Shown here: in pieces, positions 48,858 through 61,200 of the stretch
Layout: the number at the start of each line of letters is the position of its first letter
How positions within the stretch are numbered: position 1 is the first letter of the stretch
Assembly: GCA_950106755.1 (NCBI GenBank)
Contig: OX467082.1
Span: 36,890,001-36,954,000 of the forward strand
Length of the DNA stretch: 64,000 nucleotides
Direction of reading: 5' to 3'
Source: Climacium dendroides
Taxonomy: Eukaryota > Streptophyta > Bryopsida > Hypnales > Climaciaceae
Position numbers and translations under genes: made by a program
The notes under the pieces: generated by a model
Databases searched by the model: none
What the model was told of the DNA's origin: nothing
Seen by the model: the letters and a program-made list of their open reading frames with translations, nothing else

Positions 48858-49856
48858 TAACCCCTACATATTCAAGGCCCTTTTTGAGCTCTTTGGAATT
48901 TGTTCAAAACTAAACAAAAGCTCAACTTTTAATAAGTTTTACCAAATTTTTCAAAATTATATTTGTCCAAATTCAAACCAAACACATTGGGGGCGATAAA
49001 GGAAAAAAAACCCAATAATGTAATTTACGGATTGAAAGATTATAATGAGGGTGTTACCTCCTAATCAAGAGGGTGTTGCCCTCCAAAGGACCCGAAGGAA
49101 CCCACTTTTGTTTTTTAAAGAACTTGAGTACTCAAGTAGCCTATATTGACTTCATAATTTGAAATTTTGGCATGAATTCAAATTCTTAGGATGGATGCTA
49201 ATCATTCTTATTTACATTTGAAGCTTTGTTTCATATGATTCCAATAAATATTGCAAAAAATAGGATTCTTTTTTATATTTCAATTTAGGTAGAATTAAAA
49301 ACATTCTAAAAATTGATTAGCTAATTTTTGTGTTTTATAGATTGATACCTACTCAAAAACATTTGAATCATTTAATTTTGATTAATTAAGTCAAAGTTAT
49401 GAAGAGTTTTATGTTATAGGCAAAAAAAAGTAGAAAAAACATATAATTTTGTCTTTTGCAAATATAAACAAAAATAAAGAATACCAACTTTTTACTAGAA
49501 CATTCTTACCATTAAGATTAACATTTTTTAATTTCTTGTCACAGTTATTAGCAATTTAGTTTTTCCTATTATTGAGTTTTATCTTCGATTTCATATTTTT
49601 TCAAAACATGAATACATAAAAGTCTTTTTAGTTTAAATTTTTTGTTAAATTTTCAACCCATTTTCCAACATATTGACTAAATTGCACAAGTCATAGGACA
49701 TATGTGTTTTTTCTAATCTTTTGGAAGGGCTAAAGAAGCCTACACTTTAACTTGATTTAGGCACAATAAATTTGCAATTGGTGGAAATATTCACTCTAAA
49801 ATTTCGGGTTAATGTACTTGAATATGTAAACCAAAAGATCCTATGATTTGATCCAG
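48858..49856 (-). mobile_element. probable TTAA element lacking a clear right end
   Basis: TTAACCCCTACATATTCAAG near 48860 looks like an intact end, and the interior ATTAATTAAGTCAAAGTTATG is the complement of a family phrase. No matching end was located before the next element starts. Confidence 0.4.
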
Positions 49857-49986
49857 TAATCCCTAAGGCCCAAGGCTTTTATTTTGGTAAAAAAATACTC
49901 AAAATTGCCATTTTGCTTTTTGAAGGATATATGATTACAAGATTATAATTATAGGATCATGTAGTTTACTTGTTTGAGATCATATC

Positions 49987-50218
49987 ACTACAAAAGAAAT
50001 GGGTGTTTTAAGTGAGTTTCTAAGTATAATCATAGACATATGATTATAAGTAATGACCTTTTAAGAGAATTTCAGTAAAAATTTATTAGAAATTCATGTG
50101 TTTCTAATAAATTTTTATTGAAAATCTCCTAAAAGGTCATTACTTATAATCTTATGTCTAGGACTATACTTAAAAACTCACTTAAAAACTCACTTAAAAC
50201 ACCCCTTTCTTTTGTAGT
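49987..50218. mobile_element. 232-bp foldback MITE with ACTACAAAAGAAA ends
   Basis: ACTACAAAAGAAATGGGTGT at the left pairs with the right end ACACCCCTTTCTTTTGTAGT, and the arms extend through AAGTGAGTTT, TAAGTAATGACCTTTTA and AAATTTATTAGAAA. The terminal sequence resembles CACTA-type MITEs, but the target duplication is unresolved. Confidence 0.7.
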
Positions 50219-50301
50219 ATGTGGTAAAATTGATTTAATAAAAATTGACTGTATAGATTGAGAGATATTAGCATTCAAAGTTGATTTTTGTTTCTTTGTT
50301 G

Positions 50302-50567
50302 CAGGGTTTTCATAGTAGGCGGACGTCCGGTTCGCCCGTCCATCCAGTTTGCCCGTCCGTCCGATTCGCCCGACAGGGCGTGGACGTTGTAGTCAGGGCG
50401 TGGACGGGATTGTCAGGGCGTGGACAGGATCGTCAGGGCGCGGACGGGATTGTCAAGGTGCTAAACTCTCAAAATTAAAGCCGTTCAGACCGTCCGTTCG
50501 TCTGGTCCGGTTCGCCCGTCCGGTTTGCCCGTCCATTCGGTCCGGTTCGCCTGTTACGACAACCCTG
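50302..50567. mobile_element. 266-bp GC-rich hAT-type MITE with internal 20-bp minisatellite
   Basis: CAGGGTTTTCATAGTAGGCG at the left and, inverted, CAGGGTTGTCGTAACAGGCG at the right. Flanking 8-mers are CTTTGTTG (50294-50301) and CTTTGTTT (50568-50575). CAGGG ends and 8-bp duplications are hAT features. The interior has about 4.5 tandem copies of GTCAGGGCGTGGACGGGATT from 50372 and repeated CCGGTTCGCCCGTC phrases, very GC-rich against the AT-rich host. Confidence 0.8.
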
Positions 50568-51279
50568 CTTTGTTTGAACACTAGCTTACAATTTTAGATG
50601 ACTTTGACCACCATTTTTGAAATTCTTTTGCACTATGGACTTTGAATTTTTTTTCTTAAACTTTGTGTTGAAGAATTGAGCTAAAAGTCTAGAAAAAAAT
50701 TTCAAAAAATGCACACTTGATTTTTATTATTTAAAAATTTATTAAGTAGAAATAGAAAAACTAAATTGTTAATAACTCTAAAATGGAATTAAAACACAAT
50801 AATTTCAATGGTGAGATTGTTCTAGAAAGTAAATTTAACCTTGTTGAACTTTTATTTTTAAAAAATTAAAAAAATTACATTCAAAAATGAATCTTGTAAG
50901 TTATTTTCTCAAAAAAATGTTCTAATTGCATGAAAAACATCAATATCCATAACTTTCACATCACTGATTCAAATGGAATGAAATAAAGCTTTATATATAG
51001 AAAAATATGGTCTATAAGAAAACAAATTGAAATTTTTAATTTCAAGTTTTTGTGGATTTATTTTTCTACCTATTGAATGAAAATTTGGGATTTTTGTAGT
51101 ACTCCGTATAATTTTTGTTCCTAGACACCAAGTGAAATAAGAATTATATTCCCACAAAGCTAATAAGTTTTTTTTATCTAATGAAAAAGTTTCAAAATGT
51201 TTCACTAAAAATTGAGGTTGTAAAATCCTACCTAAAATTCATTTTGTACCTGAAGAAACAATAGGCCCTTAGGGATTAA

Positions 51280-52706
51280 AAAATAAATATTAATAAAAAA
51301 TTTGGCCTTCTTTTGGGAATAATCATTTTGAAGTAGTTTTGGGCCTTTCAACATAAATGAACTTTAGGGGATTAAAGTACAAAAGTGATTTGAAGTCTTC
51401 CAATCTTTTTTATACATGTCAAATTGAGTGCATGAAAAAAGTGAGGTTAAAGGATATAACATGCATAATTATAATCAATATATGTCTATTTTAAATCTAT
51501 TTTATAATTTTTTTAATGAATTTTTAATGTGAGTCTTTCTTTAAAATCTAATTTATTTAATGAGACCCATTTTCAAAAGCCTTTAACACTAAAAAAAATC
51601 AACATTTGCAATAGACTCCTTTACATAAAATCTTTAATAGAAATATCATAATTTTAAAAGATTTATATTTCTAATGCTTAAACATGAATTTGAAGGTATT
51701 TAATTTTAAAGAAATACTAAAAATAATACTTTGATATGTTTCCATCAAGTTCAAAGTTTATTCGACACCAATTTGTTGTGCCTTTGACATTTAGGGGTTA
51801 CGTCTCCATTGAATGTAAGCCAATTTTTTTCCTTAATTGTAAGGCCTTGATATCAAAGTCAATGACCACCTTCATTTCCTAAGTCTTGGGTTGCCATTCT
51901 TTTCTTGTTTATGTAGCACAAATGTCATTTGAAAATTATCAATGTCCTAAATTTAGGTTTTAAAATAATGAAAGGTTTGCATTGTGAAGCAATTAGGTAG
52001 AGCTTACAATTAGACATGCTTCCCTCTTAAGCTTTATTTTTGTATTTTTGAAGGAAATGGCTCCTTTTAATGCACAAACGAACTAAACTCCACCCATTAT
52101 AATTACAACAAGTCTTCCTAAAGAAGGCATGCCTATCAAGATTTGATGACTTCACCTCTTGAATTGCAGTAGGACATATTGATTACAATCATATTGTGAA
52201 CTCTTGAATCACAATTCAATGAACATATTCAATTTTTGATATTCATCCATTTGAAGCAAGTTCTATGTCAGTCTCTCATATCTATTATAATGGATAAACA
52301 TTTTAGCTTACAATTTATTATAAATCAAGACCCTAAAATATTATTAGTTGGTAAAGCATATCAATTCTCACTTCGAAATGGAAGTGATTTTTTAAATATT
52401 TTGATTGACAATTGAATATAGATTTCAATACACAAAAGAATTCCATCATTTAAAAACCAAACACAAATGCTACGAAGGATTGAAAGTTTTTTGGGTAGGT
52501 GTTATAAAATTATTTTTTCATTAATAGATATAAATTGATTTTTAAAAAATGTATATTATGAGAGTATATGATTAAGTGATGCATTTAGGCACCTAACCCT
52601 TTTAGGGGTACCCATCTTTTACTAAATAACTTTATAGCTTCTACTTAAGGTAAATCGATCTAAAACAGGTTAAAAGATCCATCATAGAGATCTAGAGAAT
52701 GACCCA
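51280..52706. other. AT-rich intergenic DNA with remnants of TTAA elements
   Basis: Isolated right ends occur, such as GAACTTTAGGGGATTAA at about 51358 and GACATTTAGGGGTTACG near 51790, without clear partners. No gene was seen. Confidence 0.45.
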
Positions 52707-52710
52707 TTAA

Positions 52711-53587
52711 CCCCTAAAGGACCAAGGCCATTTTTCTATGAAAAAACACTCAAAATTGTCATTTCTACAACAAAGAGTAAAATAACTTGAATTTTTTTTG
52801 CGGATACAACCATAGGATCTTACACCTAACTAATACAAAAAAGTGAAGAAAAAATTTCATAAATTTTGACCACAAAAATTGCAAGATATCTTTGTTTAGT
52901 GTGAAAAAACGAGTTTTTGAACACATTGTGGGACTAGATTTTTTTGACTTTGAACCTTCTTTACTATAATTTTTTTCACTATTGGTTTTAGAAATTTAAA
53001 TATATGGTGGAGAATTGAATTGATGGTTTAGAAAAAAAAATAAAAATAAAAAACCTTAAAATTTTATTCTTCAAAAAATTATTAAGTAAAAGTAGGTACA
53101 AGATAGAAGGAAAATCTAAATTATTAATATCTCTAAGATGGAATTAAAATACATTAATCTAGAAGAAAACAAACCATGTGGAATTGTTTTCCTTAAAATA
53201 TTGTAAAAATTGCATTCAGAATTAAATCCTACAAATTATTTTTTCAAAAATATGTTCTAATTGCCTAAAAAACAAGCTTGTCCATAACTTTCTCATAATA
53301 AATCCAAATGGAATGAATGAAGGCTTTCTATATAGACAAAAATATATTTATGAGAAAAAAAAATTGAAATTTGAATTTTTTTTCCTATTCCCTCTCCCTT
53401 GTTTTAAACTTATTTGGCATAATTTTTGTTTTCAACCACCAATTGAAAAAAAATTATATATTCCCATAAAGCTAATCAATTTTTTTATCAATAAAAAAAG
53501 TATAAAAAAATCATGACAAAAAATTGAGACAATAGGTGCCTACCCAAAATCCCATTTGTCCCTCAAAAAGACAAGGTCTTTTAGGAG
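52711..53587 (+). mobile_element. 0.88-kb TTAA element
   Basis: TTAA at 52707-52710 and 53588-53591. The left end is CCCCTAAAGGACCAAGGCC and the inverted right end is CTCCTAAAAGACCTTG. The interior CAAATGGAATGAATGAAGGC follows the family order. No transposase frame was seen. Confidence 0.8.
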
Positions 53588-53649
53588 TTAACGTCTTGCA
53601 TTAAGCCACAACAAACTTTTTTCAATAAATGAGATTTATGCTATATTAA

Positions 53650-54000
53650 GTTGAATTAGTGGCCACAACCAATGTCACTTGGACTATGGCAATAAAGTGA
53701 TTAGTGACTCCTATAGGAACTTCCACTTTTTGAGTGTAAATTCATCCCAAGAAGTCACTTTTTTTGGCCTTCATATTGTGGTCATGTTAGGAAATATTGT
53801 GGTTGCTTCAAGTGAGTTCTAGACCATTATTAATGCATTTTTTTGATTGACTTTGCTATAGTTTAGAAAATCTTTTGAACCAATTGGGCACCAAATTTCA
53901 AAATTCATAACAAATTCATACTTTGTCAAAAACATACAATTTCAATTTCTCTCTCCATTTCTCACATTTGTCTTTATGGTAGAACCACCCATTCTTGACC
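53650..54000. mobile_element. decayed relative of the AAGGTAAAACA element
   Basis: Interior order matches 23034-23494: ...AATAAAGTGATTAGTGACTCC..., GAACTTCCACTTTTTGAGTG, GTCACTTTTTTTGGCCTTC and a TCTCACATTTGTCTTTATGG end. Terminal repeats are poorly kept. Confidence 0.5.
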
Positions 54001-54641
54001 AAAGATCCATATCCAACCTATAGAGTACAGCTATTTCCAACCAAGCTAGGAACAAATTTCCAACCAAAACTTAGAATGTGATTTTTTCTTCTTTTCAAGG
54101 TTGGGACTAACAAGGTCATGACACTAAGAAAGTAGGAAGTAGTGAGTAAGAAAAGCAGTTCTTGAATTATTGAAATTGGAAGAATCTATACATTAGGTAT
54201 GGATCTAGCCCAACTTTTGGCTTCCAAAACTCATAATAATTCCAATTCAAGGCATAAAAATTACCAAGAAAATTGACAATCCTTGTGATTTAGTCTATCT
54301 TCTTATATGGCAAAAAATTTACATCACCTTCTAGTGCTCTAGATTATGTATGGAATCACTTAATAAGCCTTAAAAGACAAGCTAGTCAATGTGAAATCCA
54401 TCTCTTTGAGTACCATGTGAATTGTTGCCTTAGAAAAATGATAAAGCACTCGTTGAAAGTCAAACAACTGCAAAAGACCTTTCCTATTTTATACAAAATT
54501 TGGAGGATGAATAGTTATACTTTTGTCCTATATGGAGAGATTCTTTTTCATTTATGAACTACAAAATATTCTTTGCGTCGTTTATAGATTAAGTGGTTGA
54601 CTATAGGTGGTTCTACCATATCATACTACAATATCATATTA

Positions 54642-55321
54642 CAGTAACCTCTGTAACATCACATCTGCAAACTCTATGATATTATCCTCTATAATATCAC
54701 ATCTTCTAACTCTGCGATATTACAGAAATATACAATGGCCGTTGAAGAGAAGTGATATTAAAGAGAATCAATAAAGTGATATTATAGAGGTGTCATTTTG
54801 ATTTTTTTTTTGCCTTCAAACTTCATTGCACTTCTGTAATTTTGTGATTTTGTAAGATTTGAACATTCATGACTTTAATGTTGTATTGTTATTACCAAAT
54901 GATTTGAAAATTTTGTTAGATTGAAGCAATTTTAGATTCTATAACAATTTATGTATTCACCAAGTTTTTGAAATTGACAAATTTTTCATTTCAATCCTTC
55001 AAATTGGATCACCATTCTTTGTGAGGCAAGAACTTTTTGGAGTGATGGTGTTCAAGTATTCAATTGAGTTCAAGAATGCCTCTAAGGTACACAATTTTTC
55101 TTACACTTACTTTGAGCAAATTTGACTTCAAGTATAGATTGGTGGTTTGAAGATTAAGCTTTGTTTGAACAATGTGACTGTAATTTGAGTCTCAATCTAA
55201 TAGTTTCATCAATGACCATTGTATTTCTGTAATATCACAGAGTTTACAGATGTGATATTACAAAGGATTGTATTTCTGTAATATCATAGAGTTTACAGAT
55301 GTGACATTACAGAGGTCACTC
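54642..55321. mobile_element. 680-bp pogo/Emigrant-type non-autonomous element
   Basis: The left end CAGTAACCTCTGTAACATCA follows TA (54640-54641); the inverted right end GAGTGACCTCTGTAATGTCA precedes TA (55322-55323). The inverted arms extend about 120 bases and repeat the phrase CTCTGTGATATTACAGAAAT. CAGTA...ACCTCT ends with a TA duplication are known for pogo-like plant MITEs such as Emigrant. The interior has no long frame. Confidence 0.75.
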
Positions 55322-55329
55322 TAATTTTG

Positions 55330-55790
55330 AGTTTCATTTGAACAATTTGAATCAAATTTCAATATTACAATCTAGCATAATTTCAATAGTTTGACCTAAT
55401 TTGAACAATTTGACCTATTTCAAGCCTAATTTTAACAATTTGATTCTAATTTGATTCTAATTTGATCAATTTGAGTCAAATTTCATCAATGCAATCTAAC
55501 CTAATTTTAATAGTTTAACCTAATTAGAGCCTAATTTGAACAATTTGATTCTAATTTGATCAATTTGAGTCAAATTTCATCAATGCAATCCAACCTAATT
55601 TTAATAGTTTAACCTAATTAGAGCCTAATTTGAACAACTTCAACAATTTTTTGAGCTTCATTTGAGCAAATTGAGGCAAACTTAAGCAATTGAATTTAAT
55701 TTCAATAGTTTGATTTAATATGAGCAATTTGATTCAATTTTATTTGAATTTGAGCAATTTGTAATAATTTCGCCTAATTTGACCTAACTT
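55330..55790. repeat. AT-rich tandem repeats, including a 94-bp unit
   Basis: GATTCTAATTTGATCAATTT starts copies at 55453 and 55547, giving a 94-base period and about two full copies. Short degenerate phrases of the type CTAATTTGAACAATTTG fill the rest. No coding sequence was seen. Confidence 0.75.
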
Positions 55791-56180
55791 CTGCAAAAAG
55801 CTCTAAAATCCAAAAATTTATTGTTGAATATATTTTGATGTGCAATAGATTTTAGGAGACAAAACATTTGGTTAGGAGTGAAGTGCAGCATGTTCAAGAG
55901 GTGCAAATTTTTGGAGTGCAAGTTATATAGGTGCAATCTTCAACCTATTTTTTTGTAATTGTACATCACAAAGTTTCTACCCTTTATAGGTTTTAGGGTT
56001 TATAGTTTGGATTTTTATAATCCTACTTTAAGCCCTTGGATTTAAGGGTTTTCAATTTAGAATTTTTATTATCCTATATCCTAAATCCTTTTTTACTACC
56101 AAGCTTCATTGTTGCAGAGTTTAGGACTTAGGATTTTTCTTATCCAAGTCTAAATTTATGATTGTCATCTCTCTTAGACT

Positions 56181-56840
56181 ATGGCTCGTATTTTGTCTAT
56201 GATTGATGACTATGTAGATGTCAATATTGATGGTGTTGGATTCATGTGCATTCAATGTTCAAAATGTTTGACATTTCGTTTTAAAAAAGAAAAAGCGACA
56301 ATTTGTTGTTACAATGGTAAAGTTACCAGTGAACATGTTAGCCATCCTATTGTCCATCCAATACTAAATGAACTTTTTATAGGCAATACACCCAATTCTT
56401 GAGGATTTCTTAAATCCATTAAAAAAATATTATCAAACGTTTGCATTTACAAGTATGTGTAATAAGTTTCAATTTGGCCAAGCTGAAGATCGAGGGGTGT
56501 ATACTTTTCGTGTAAACGGAGAGTTATGCCATCATATTGGAAATTTAGAGTCCAAAATAGATCATGGCTCAAGATTTGCGCAAATTTACTTCTTAGATGA
56601 TGATTTGTAATTAGATCATCACATGGAGATCTTTGATGATTTTGATCGTGACACTGTTAATAACATCTAAAAAAATTTAGAATCTATAAATGCATTAGTT
56701 TGTGGTTTCAAGTCTTCACATCAAGTTCTTTTAAGGAGACATATTATAGGACTTCATATCTCTAGTGAGACTCCTATTGGTAAACATCATCATCAATATA
56801 ATTGACATGTGGTTCCAAAGATTGTATCGTAGATAGGCCA
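56181..56840 (+). pseudogene. Helitron Rep/helicase gene, N-terminal remnant
   Basis: MARILSMIDDYVDVNIDGVG begins a frame whose zinc-binding-like part (CIQCSKCLTFRF..ATICCYNGKV) resembles the N-terminal region of plant Helitron helicases. After a stop near 56400, another frame reads YYQTFAFTSMCNKFQFGQAE, GVYTFRVNGELCHHIGNLES and RFAQIYFLDDD, a recognisable Helitron segment, and then LRRHIIGLHISSETPIGKHH with HQYN. Stops and frame changes show it is dead. The gene resumes near 62190, so the 56840-62190 segment interrupts it. Confidence 0.75.
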
Positions 56841-58244
56841 CTCACCGTGTGCTGCCAATAACCGTGCACCCCACCGTGCATCTCACCGTGTACTTTGCAT
56901 CCTATCCGTTGGTTTTCACAAGCATTGATCTAAACCATCCATTTGTCCTTGTAAAGCTTTTTTCAAGACTGCTTTACCTTCACGCTACTTTTTCTCCACA
57001 CTAGCTATGGCCAGGACTGTTTGTCTTCCTTAGTACATTTTGTGAGAAACGATCCATTGTTTTTGTTTTTGTGGCCATTGCATTGTTTTGTAGCCAACAT
57101 TGTTGATTGAACGAACTAGCTGTGAAGAAAGTAATGTGAATGTTTGGCTATGGAGCTTTGTTGAAGGTGCGAGGTCATTGTTTCAACATCGAATAGGACT
57201 GGTTCCAAGAGGCTCTTGATTGTATTGTGGCGTTTTGGAGTATCACAGGGCGGGGGTGGAATGGTGCATGAGTCGTATGAGCGCACTAATTCAATTTTCT
57301 AATTCATACACGGCATGTGCATCGGGCTTGAGCCGTATGAGCGCGTTGGTTCAATTTTTTAGTTCACATGTGCATCGGGCTTGCTCTTTTCTGTAGCTCT
57401 TCTTGGATAGGTAACTCCAGATATGGTTGATTATTTTGTTCTTTTGAATTTGGAGAAACCGATGGAGATTTCGAGGAATTGTTTCTAATTTTTTGTTGAG
57501 GTATTGTTAGCTTGGACATTTAGGTGCAACATTGAATAGTTTTGTAAAGTAATAATGGATTTGGAATTGTTATATTACGTTGGCCTTGGGAACTAGTTTT
57601 GTAGTCGGAGGCATTAGAAGAGTTCATATGTTCTTTTTTGGATACATAATTCCATTGAGACCTTTGAAACACTGTGCAGATTATTGAGCGCAGTAGGAAT
57701 GCAACTTAGAACAAGGTATATCAAGACATCTCCCCTCTTCAATCCTCAAAGAGTTTTCTACATCAACCGAAAGTGAGACACACAATTATATTTTATTTGA
57801 TGCCAATTTATTTTGCTTCAATTAGCACCTTATATGAAGGAGGTAATCAGGTAACCTTTCTTTTCACTTGCCTTTAAGCTATGACCTAATAGTTTGCCCT
57901 TGGATCTTTGGATATGAGTCTTGCAGGTAAATGTATTTGCCCTGGGATGTTGGACTTGCAGATAAATGTAGCTCTACCTTGGATACGATTCAACCTAATT
58001 AAGGTACATTCTAGTTTCTTAGTATGTTTTCTCATTGCATTTTTATTTTAACACATACTCTTGTCATTGTTACGAGATTTACAAATCCAATTGCATTGAA
58101 TGAATGTAATTTGCTTCATTTGTATTTTCACAACCCTAGGTTCAAATGCTATAACATACCGGCTAAGTATTTTACATATTGCTCTTTGTAGCAATGATCT
58201 CTTCAAGGAGGAAGATGAAGTGGTAGCTTTAGACGATTGCAATC
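56841..58244. other. region upstream of the pogo-Ulp1 gene, probably part of the same insertion
   Basis: GC rises here and repeated ACCGTG(T/C)GC phrases occur at 56842-56895. A two-copy repeat lies at 57270-57382. No exon was confirmed, but GT-AG leader introns are possible. Terminal inverted repeats of the pogo element should lie here; none could be fixed by eye. Confidence 0.4.
57270..57382. repeat. two-copy ~57-base tandem repeat
   Basis: GAGTCGTATGAGCGCACTAA (57270) and GAGCCGTATGAGCGCGTTGG (57330) both run to ATGTGCATCGGGCTTG. The second copy is a few bases shorter. Confidence 0.75.
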
Positions 58245-61200
58245 ATGGCTAGACATCCTCAACAACGTGAACGAGTTCAAGTTCAGAAGTCTCATGCTGC
58301 ATCTTACAGTTTAAAGGCTTCAAGTCAGCCAACACCAAAGACCGTACCAAAACCTATTCCAAAGAAAAAACCTAGTGTACAGAAAGGCCCTATCAGAGGC
58401 ATGTGGACTGAGGAATTGATGCAAACAACCATCCAGTGTATCAAATCTGGACAGAGATCAATTAGAAATGCCTCTAAATTTTTCTCTATTCCTTTTTCAT
58501 CTATCAGGGATTGGATGTCGGGGAAGACAAAGAGCAAAAGACATGGACATGATCCCTATTTGACACAGGTAGAAGAAGAGGCACTGAAAACTTGGTGTTT
58601 CAAAATGCAAGATATGGCATTTTCGATAACCCTACCAATTTTGAAAAACACAGTAAGAAATATTGTGCAACGCTTTCCACGACAAGATCCTTTTAAAGAT
58701 GACCTTCCTGGCCAAACCTGGTGGGAATGCTTCAAGTTTCGACATCCAGATGTCGTATTGAGACTAGGTGAAGGTTTGGAAATGAAGCGATGTATGGGCT
58801 TAAACCACAAATCATGTTCCAATTTTTATAGTGGGTTAACCACTGTGATTACCTCTCATGGATATGAAGCATCTCATATATGGAATATGGATGAGACTGG
58901 AGTCCAAGCAACAAGGAAAAATAGTACCTCAAGGTTGTAGCAAAAAGGGGATCAAAAAATGTGAACATCTTGCTGGTAACAACAGGGAATGGTTGACTAT
59001 TATAGTGTGCATTAGTGCTCATGGAACTTACATTCCTCCTTACTACATATTCAAGGGAAAATATTTGCTTCAAGATTATGTAGAGTTGTGCGGACCTGGA
59101 GCAGCAATGAATGTTCAAGAAAATGGTTGGATTACCAACGAGATTTTTTGTGATTGGCTTGTACATTTTCAATCAAATGTTCCTGGAGGAGTAAGTCAAC
59201 AAAACAAGCATCTTCTCATTTTAGACGGACATTGCAGCCATGTGAGTGCTACAACACTAGATACTTGTATTAAAATGAGAATAGACATCATGAGTATTCC
59301 ATCACATATTTCACACAAAATGCAACCATTGGATGTATCATGTTTTAAACCTTTCAAGCAATATCTTCAAGAAGATAAAGCAGCAATGGGATTGAAAAAT
59401 CCAAATTGGGCTAATGGTGTCATGTTGAGATCAACTTTAGCTGGGATGGTTGCAACAGCTCTAAACAAAGCTCTAAAGCCATCTACCATATTAGCAGATT
59501 TCAAAGCAACAAGTATGTGCTCAATTTTATTTTTATTTTGCTTTAAATGATTTATTTAATATATAGTGAATTATTTTGTTCAACGTGACTTACATGTGGA
59601 TTTGCCAAACAACAGGCATCTTTCCAATAAATTCTAAGGCAATGGAGAGCTTTTATGGCCCAAGTATCCCTCATTTAAACAATGTGAATTTGCCTAAAGC
59701 TGTGAAGGATGAAGTAAGATTTGAAGATCAAGCACTTTCACAAACAGACAACAATACCAATATTGAACAGGTGTTGCACAAAAACGTTCATATTATTGAA
59801 GAGGTGCTTCAAGAAGAAGATGGCAATTGTGTCTTGTATGAAGAAAAACTCATTGACTTGTCAAATGAAGCATTTGGAACAATTCAAGAAAAAATACAAC
59901 CATTTGGGGAATGTACATTTGGAGAAGTAGTTCAAGGAGTTGTATGGCCATTGGATGATCCTAATCCAGTGGTAATTCAAACTATTGATTTTCATTGCCT
60001 TGATGAAGGTCAATGCTTAACAGATATGATTGTGGATTTCTATCTCAAGTACAAGGAAAGAAAATATAAGTGGTTTAAGGGCTTTCATTTCTTCAATAGT
60101 TTTTTCTTTAGGAAACTAGTACTTGTTCATCAATAGGCTACACCAAATGGATTCACTAAGATTGCACGTTGGATAAAAGATTTGAACATCTTCAACTGTA
60201 ACTATATCTTCTTGCCGATTCTATTAAGGTAATTGGCTATTCAATTCCTTATCACATTTGACAAAATTCTTACTAAATTTTTTGATTATTACTAACTAAT
60301 TTTTTTTTCAATTGCAGAGGGCATTGGAGCTTGATAGTTATGTGTTATCTTGGCAACACTACAACCAACCCTTGTATACTTCACTTAAATTCAATGAGTT
60401 CAACTACTCATTTGGATTTACATGAATATCTGAAATTGTAAGATTTTTTATAGCTCAAATTTGTTAATATGATCTTGATTAATTTGTAGTAGATATTGGA
60501 TCATGGTTATTGGCACTAATATACTAATTTTTGTTTATGTGTTATTTGCATTGTAGTTTGTTGAGCTCAGAATGGGACAGACAGAATAATACAAAACCTT
60601 TGAAAATTTCAAAAGAGCTTGTACTTGACCTACAGATCCAAGCGCTTGAAGTAAGCTAAGTGATCAATTATACATTCTTGAAGATGCATTGTAATTTTTG
60701 TCATGTTGCGTTATTTACAAATGTGAATATGTTATGTATGTGTGCAGGTTCCTCAACAGCCGGAGAGCAATGTGACTGATTGTGGAATTTATTTGTTGAA
60801 AAATATGGAGATTTTCATAGACACCATTATTGAATCAGTTACTTTGGGTCAAACTACTGATTGTATAGTAAGCCTCTACATCTCTTAGAAATTTATAAAT
60901 TGCTCCAAGTGTATTTGAATTTACAGTATGTTAACACAATTTGACTAAATACTAACTTGATTTTATTATATGATTGATCAGCTGAAGAAAATAAATTGGG
61001 AGTTCAAAAATGTAAGATTTCAAGATGAAGAAACTAGCTCAAAACGGTTGAGCATCCAACAAACAATATTGATGCTCCAAGGTGGTTCAATGTTCTCATC
61101 AATTGTTCCAACTATTCCTAAGAAGTAAGTCATCTACATTATTTTCCTTTTAATTCTTTTTTCTGTAATCATTTTTTCTAATTGTGTTGATTTTTACAAT

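Larger units (their letters stand above)
49859..51275 (+). mobile_element. TTAA element carrying two nested MITEs
   Basis: Starts near ATCCCTAAGGCCCAAGGC and ends GGCCCTTAGGGA before TTAA at 51276-51279. Without the nested elements at 49987-50218 and 50302-50567 it would be about 0.92 kb, close to the size of 20516-21429. Confidence 0.6.

Noticed and set aside
60116..60136. 18-base GTACTT...TAG treated as an intron that would remove the stop
   Set aside because: Far below the minimum size for plant introns; an in-frame nonsense codon is simpler.
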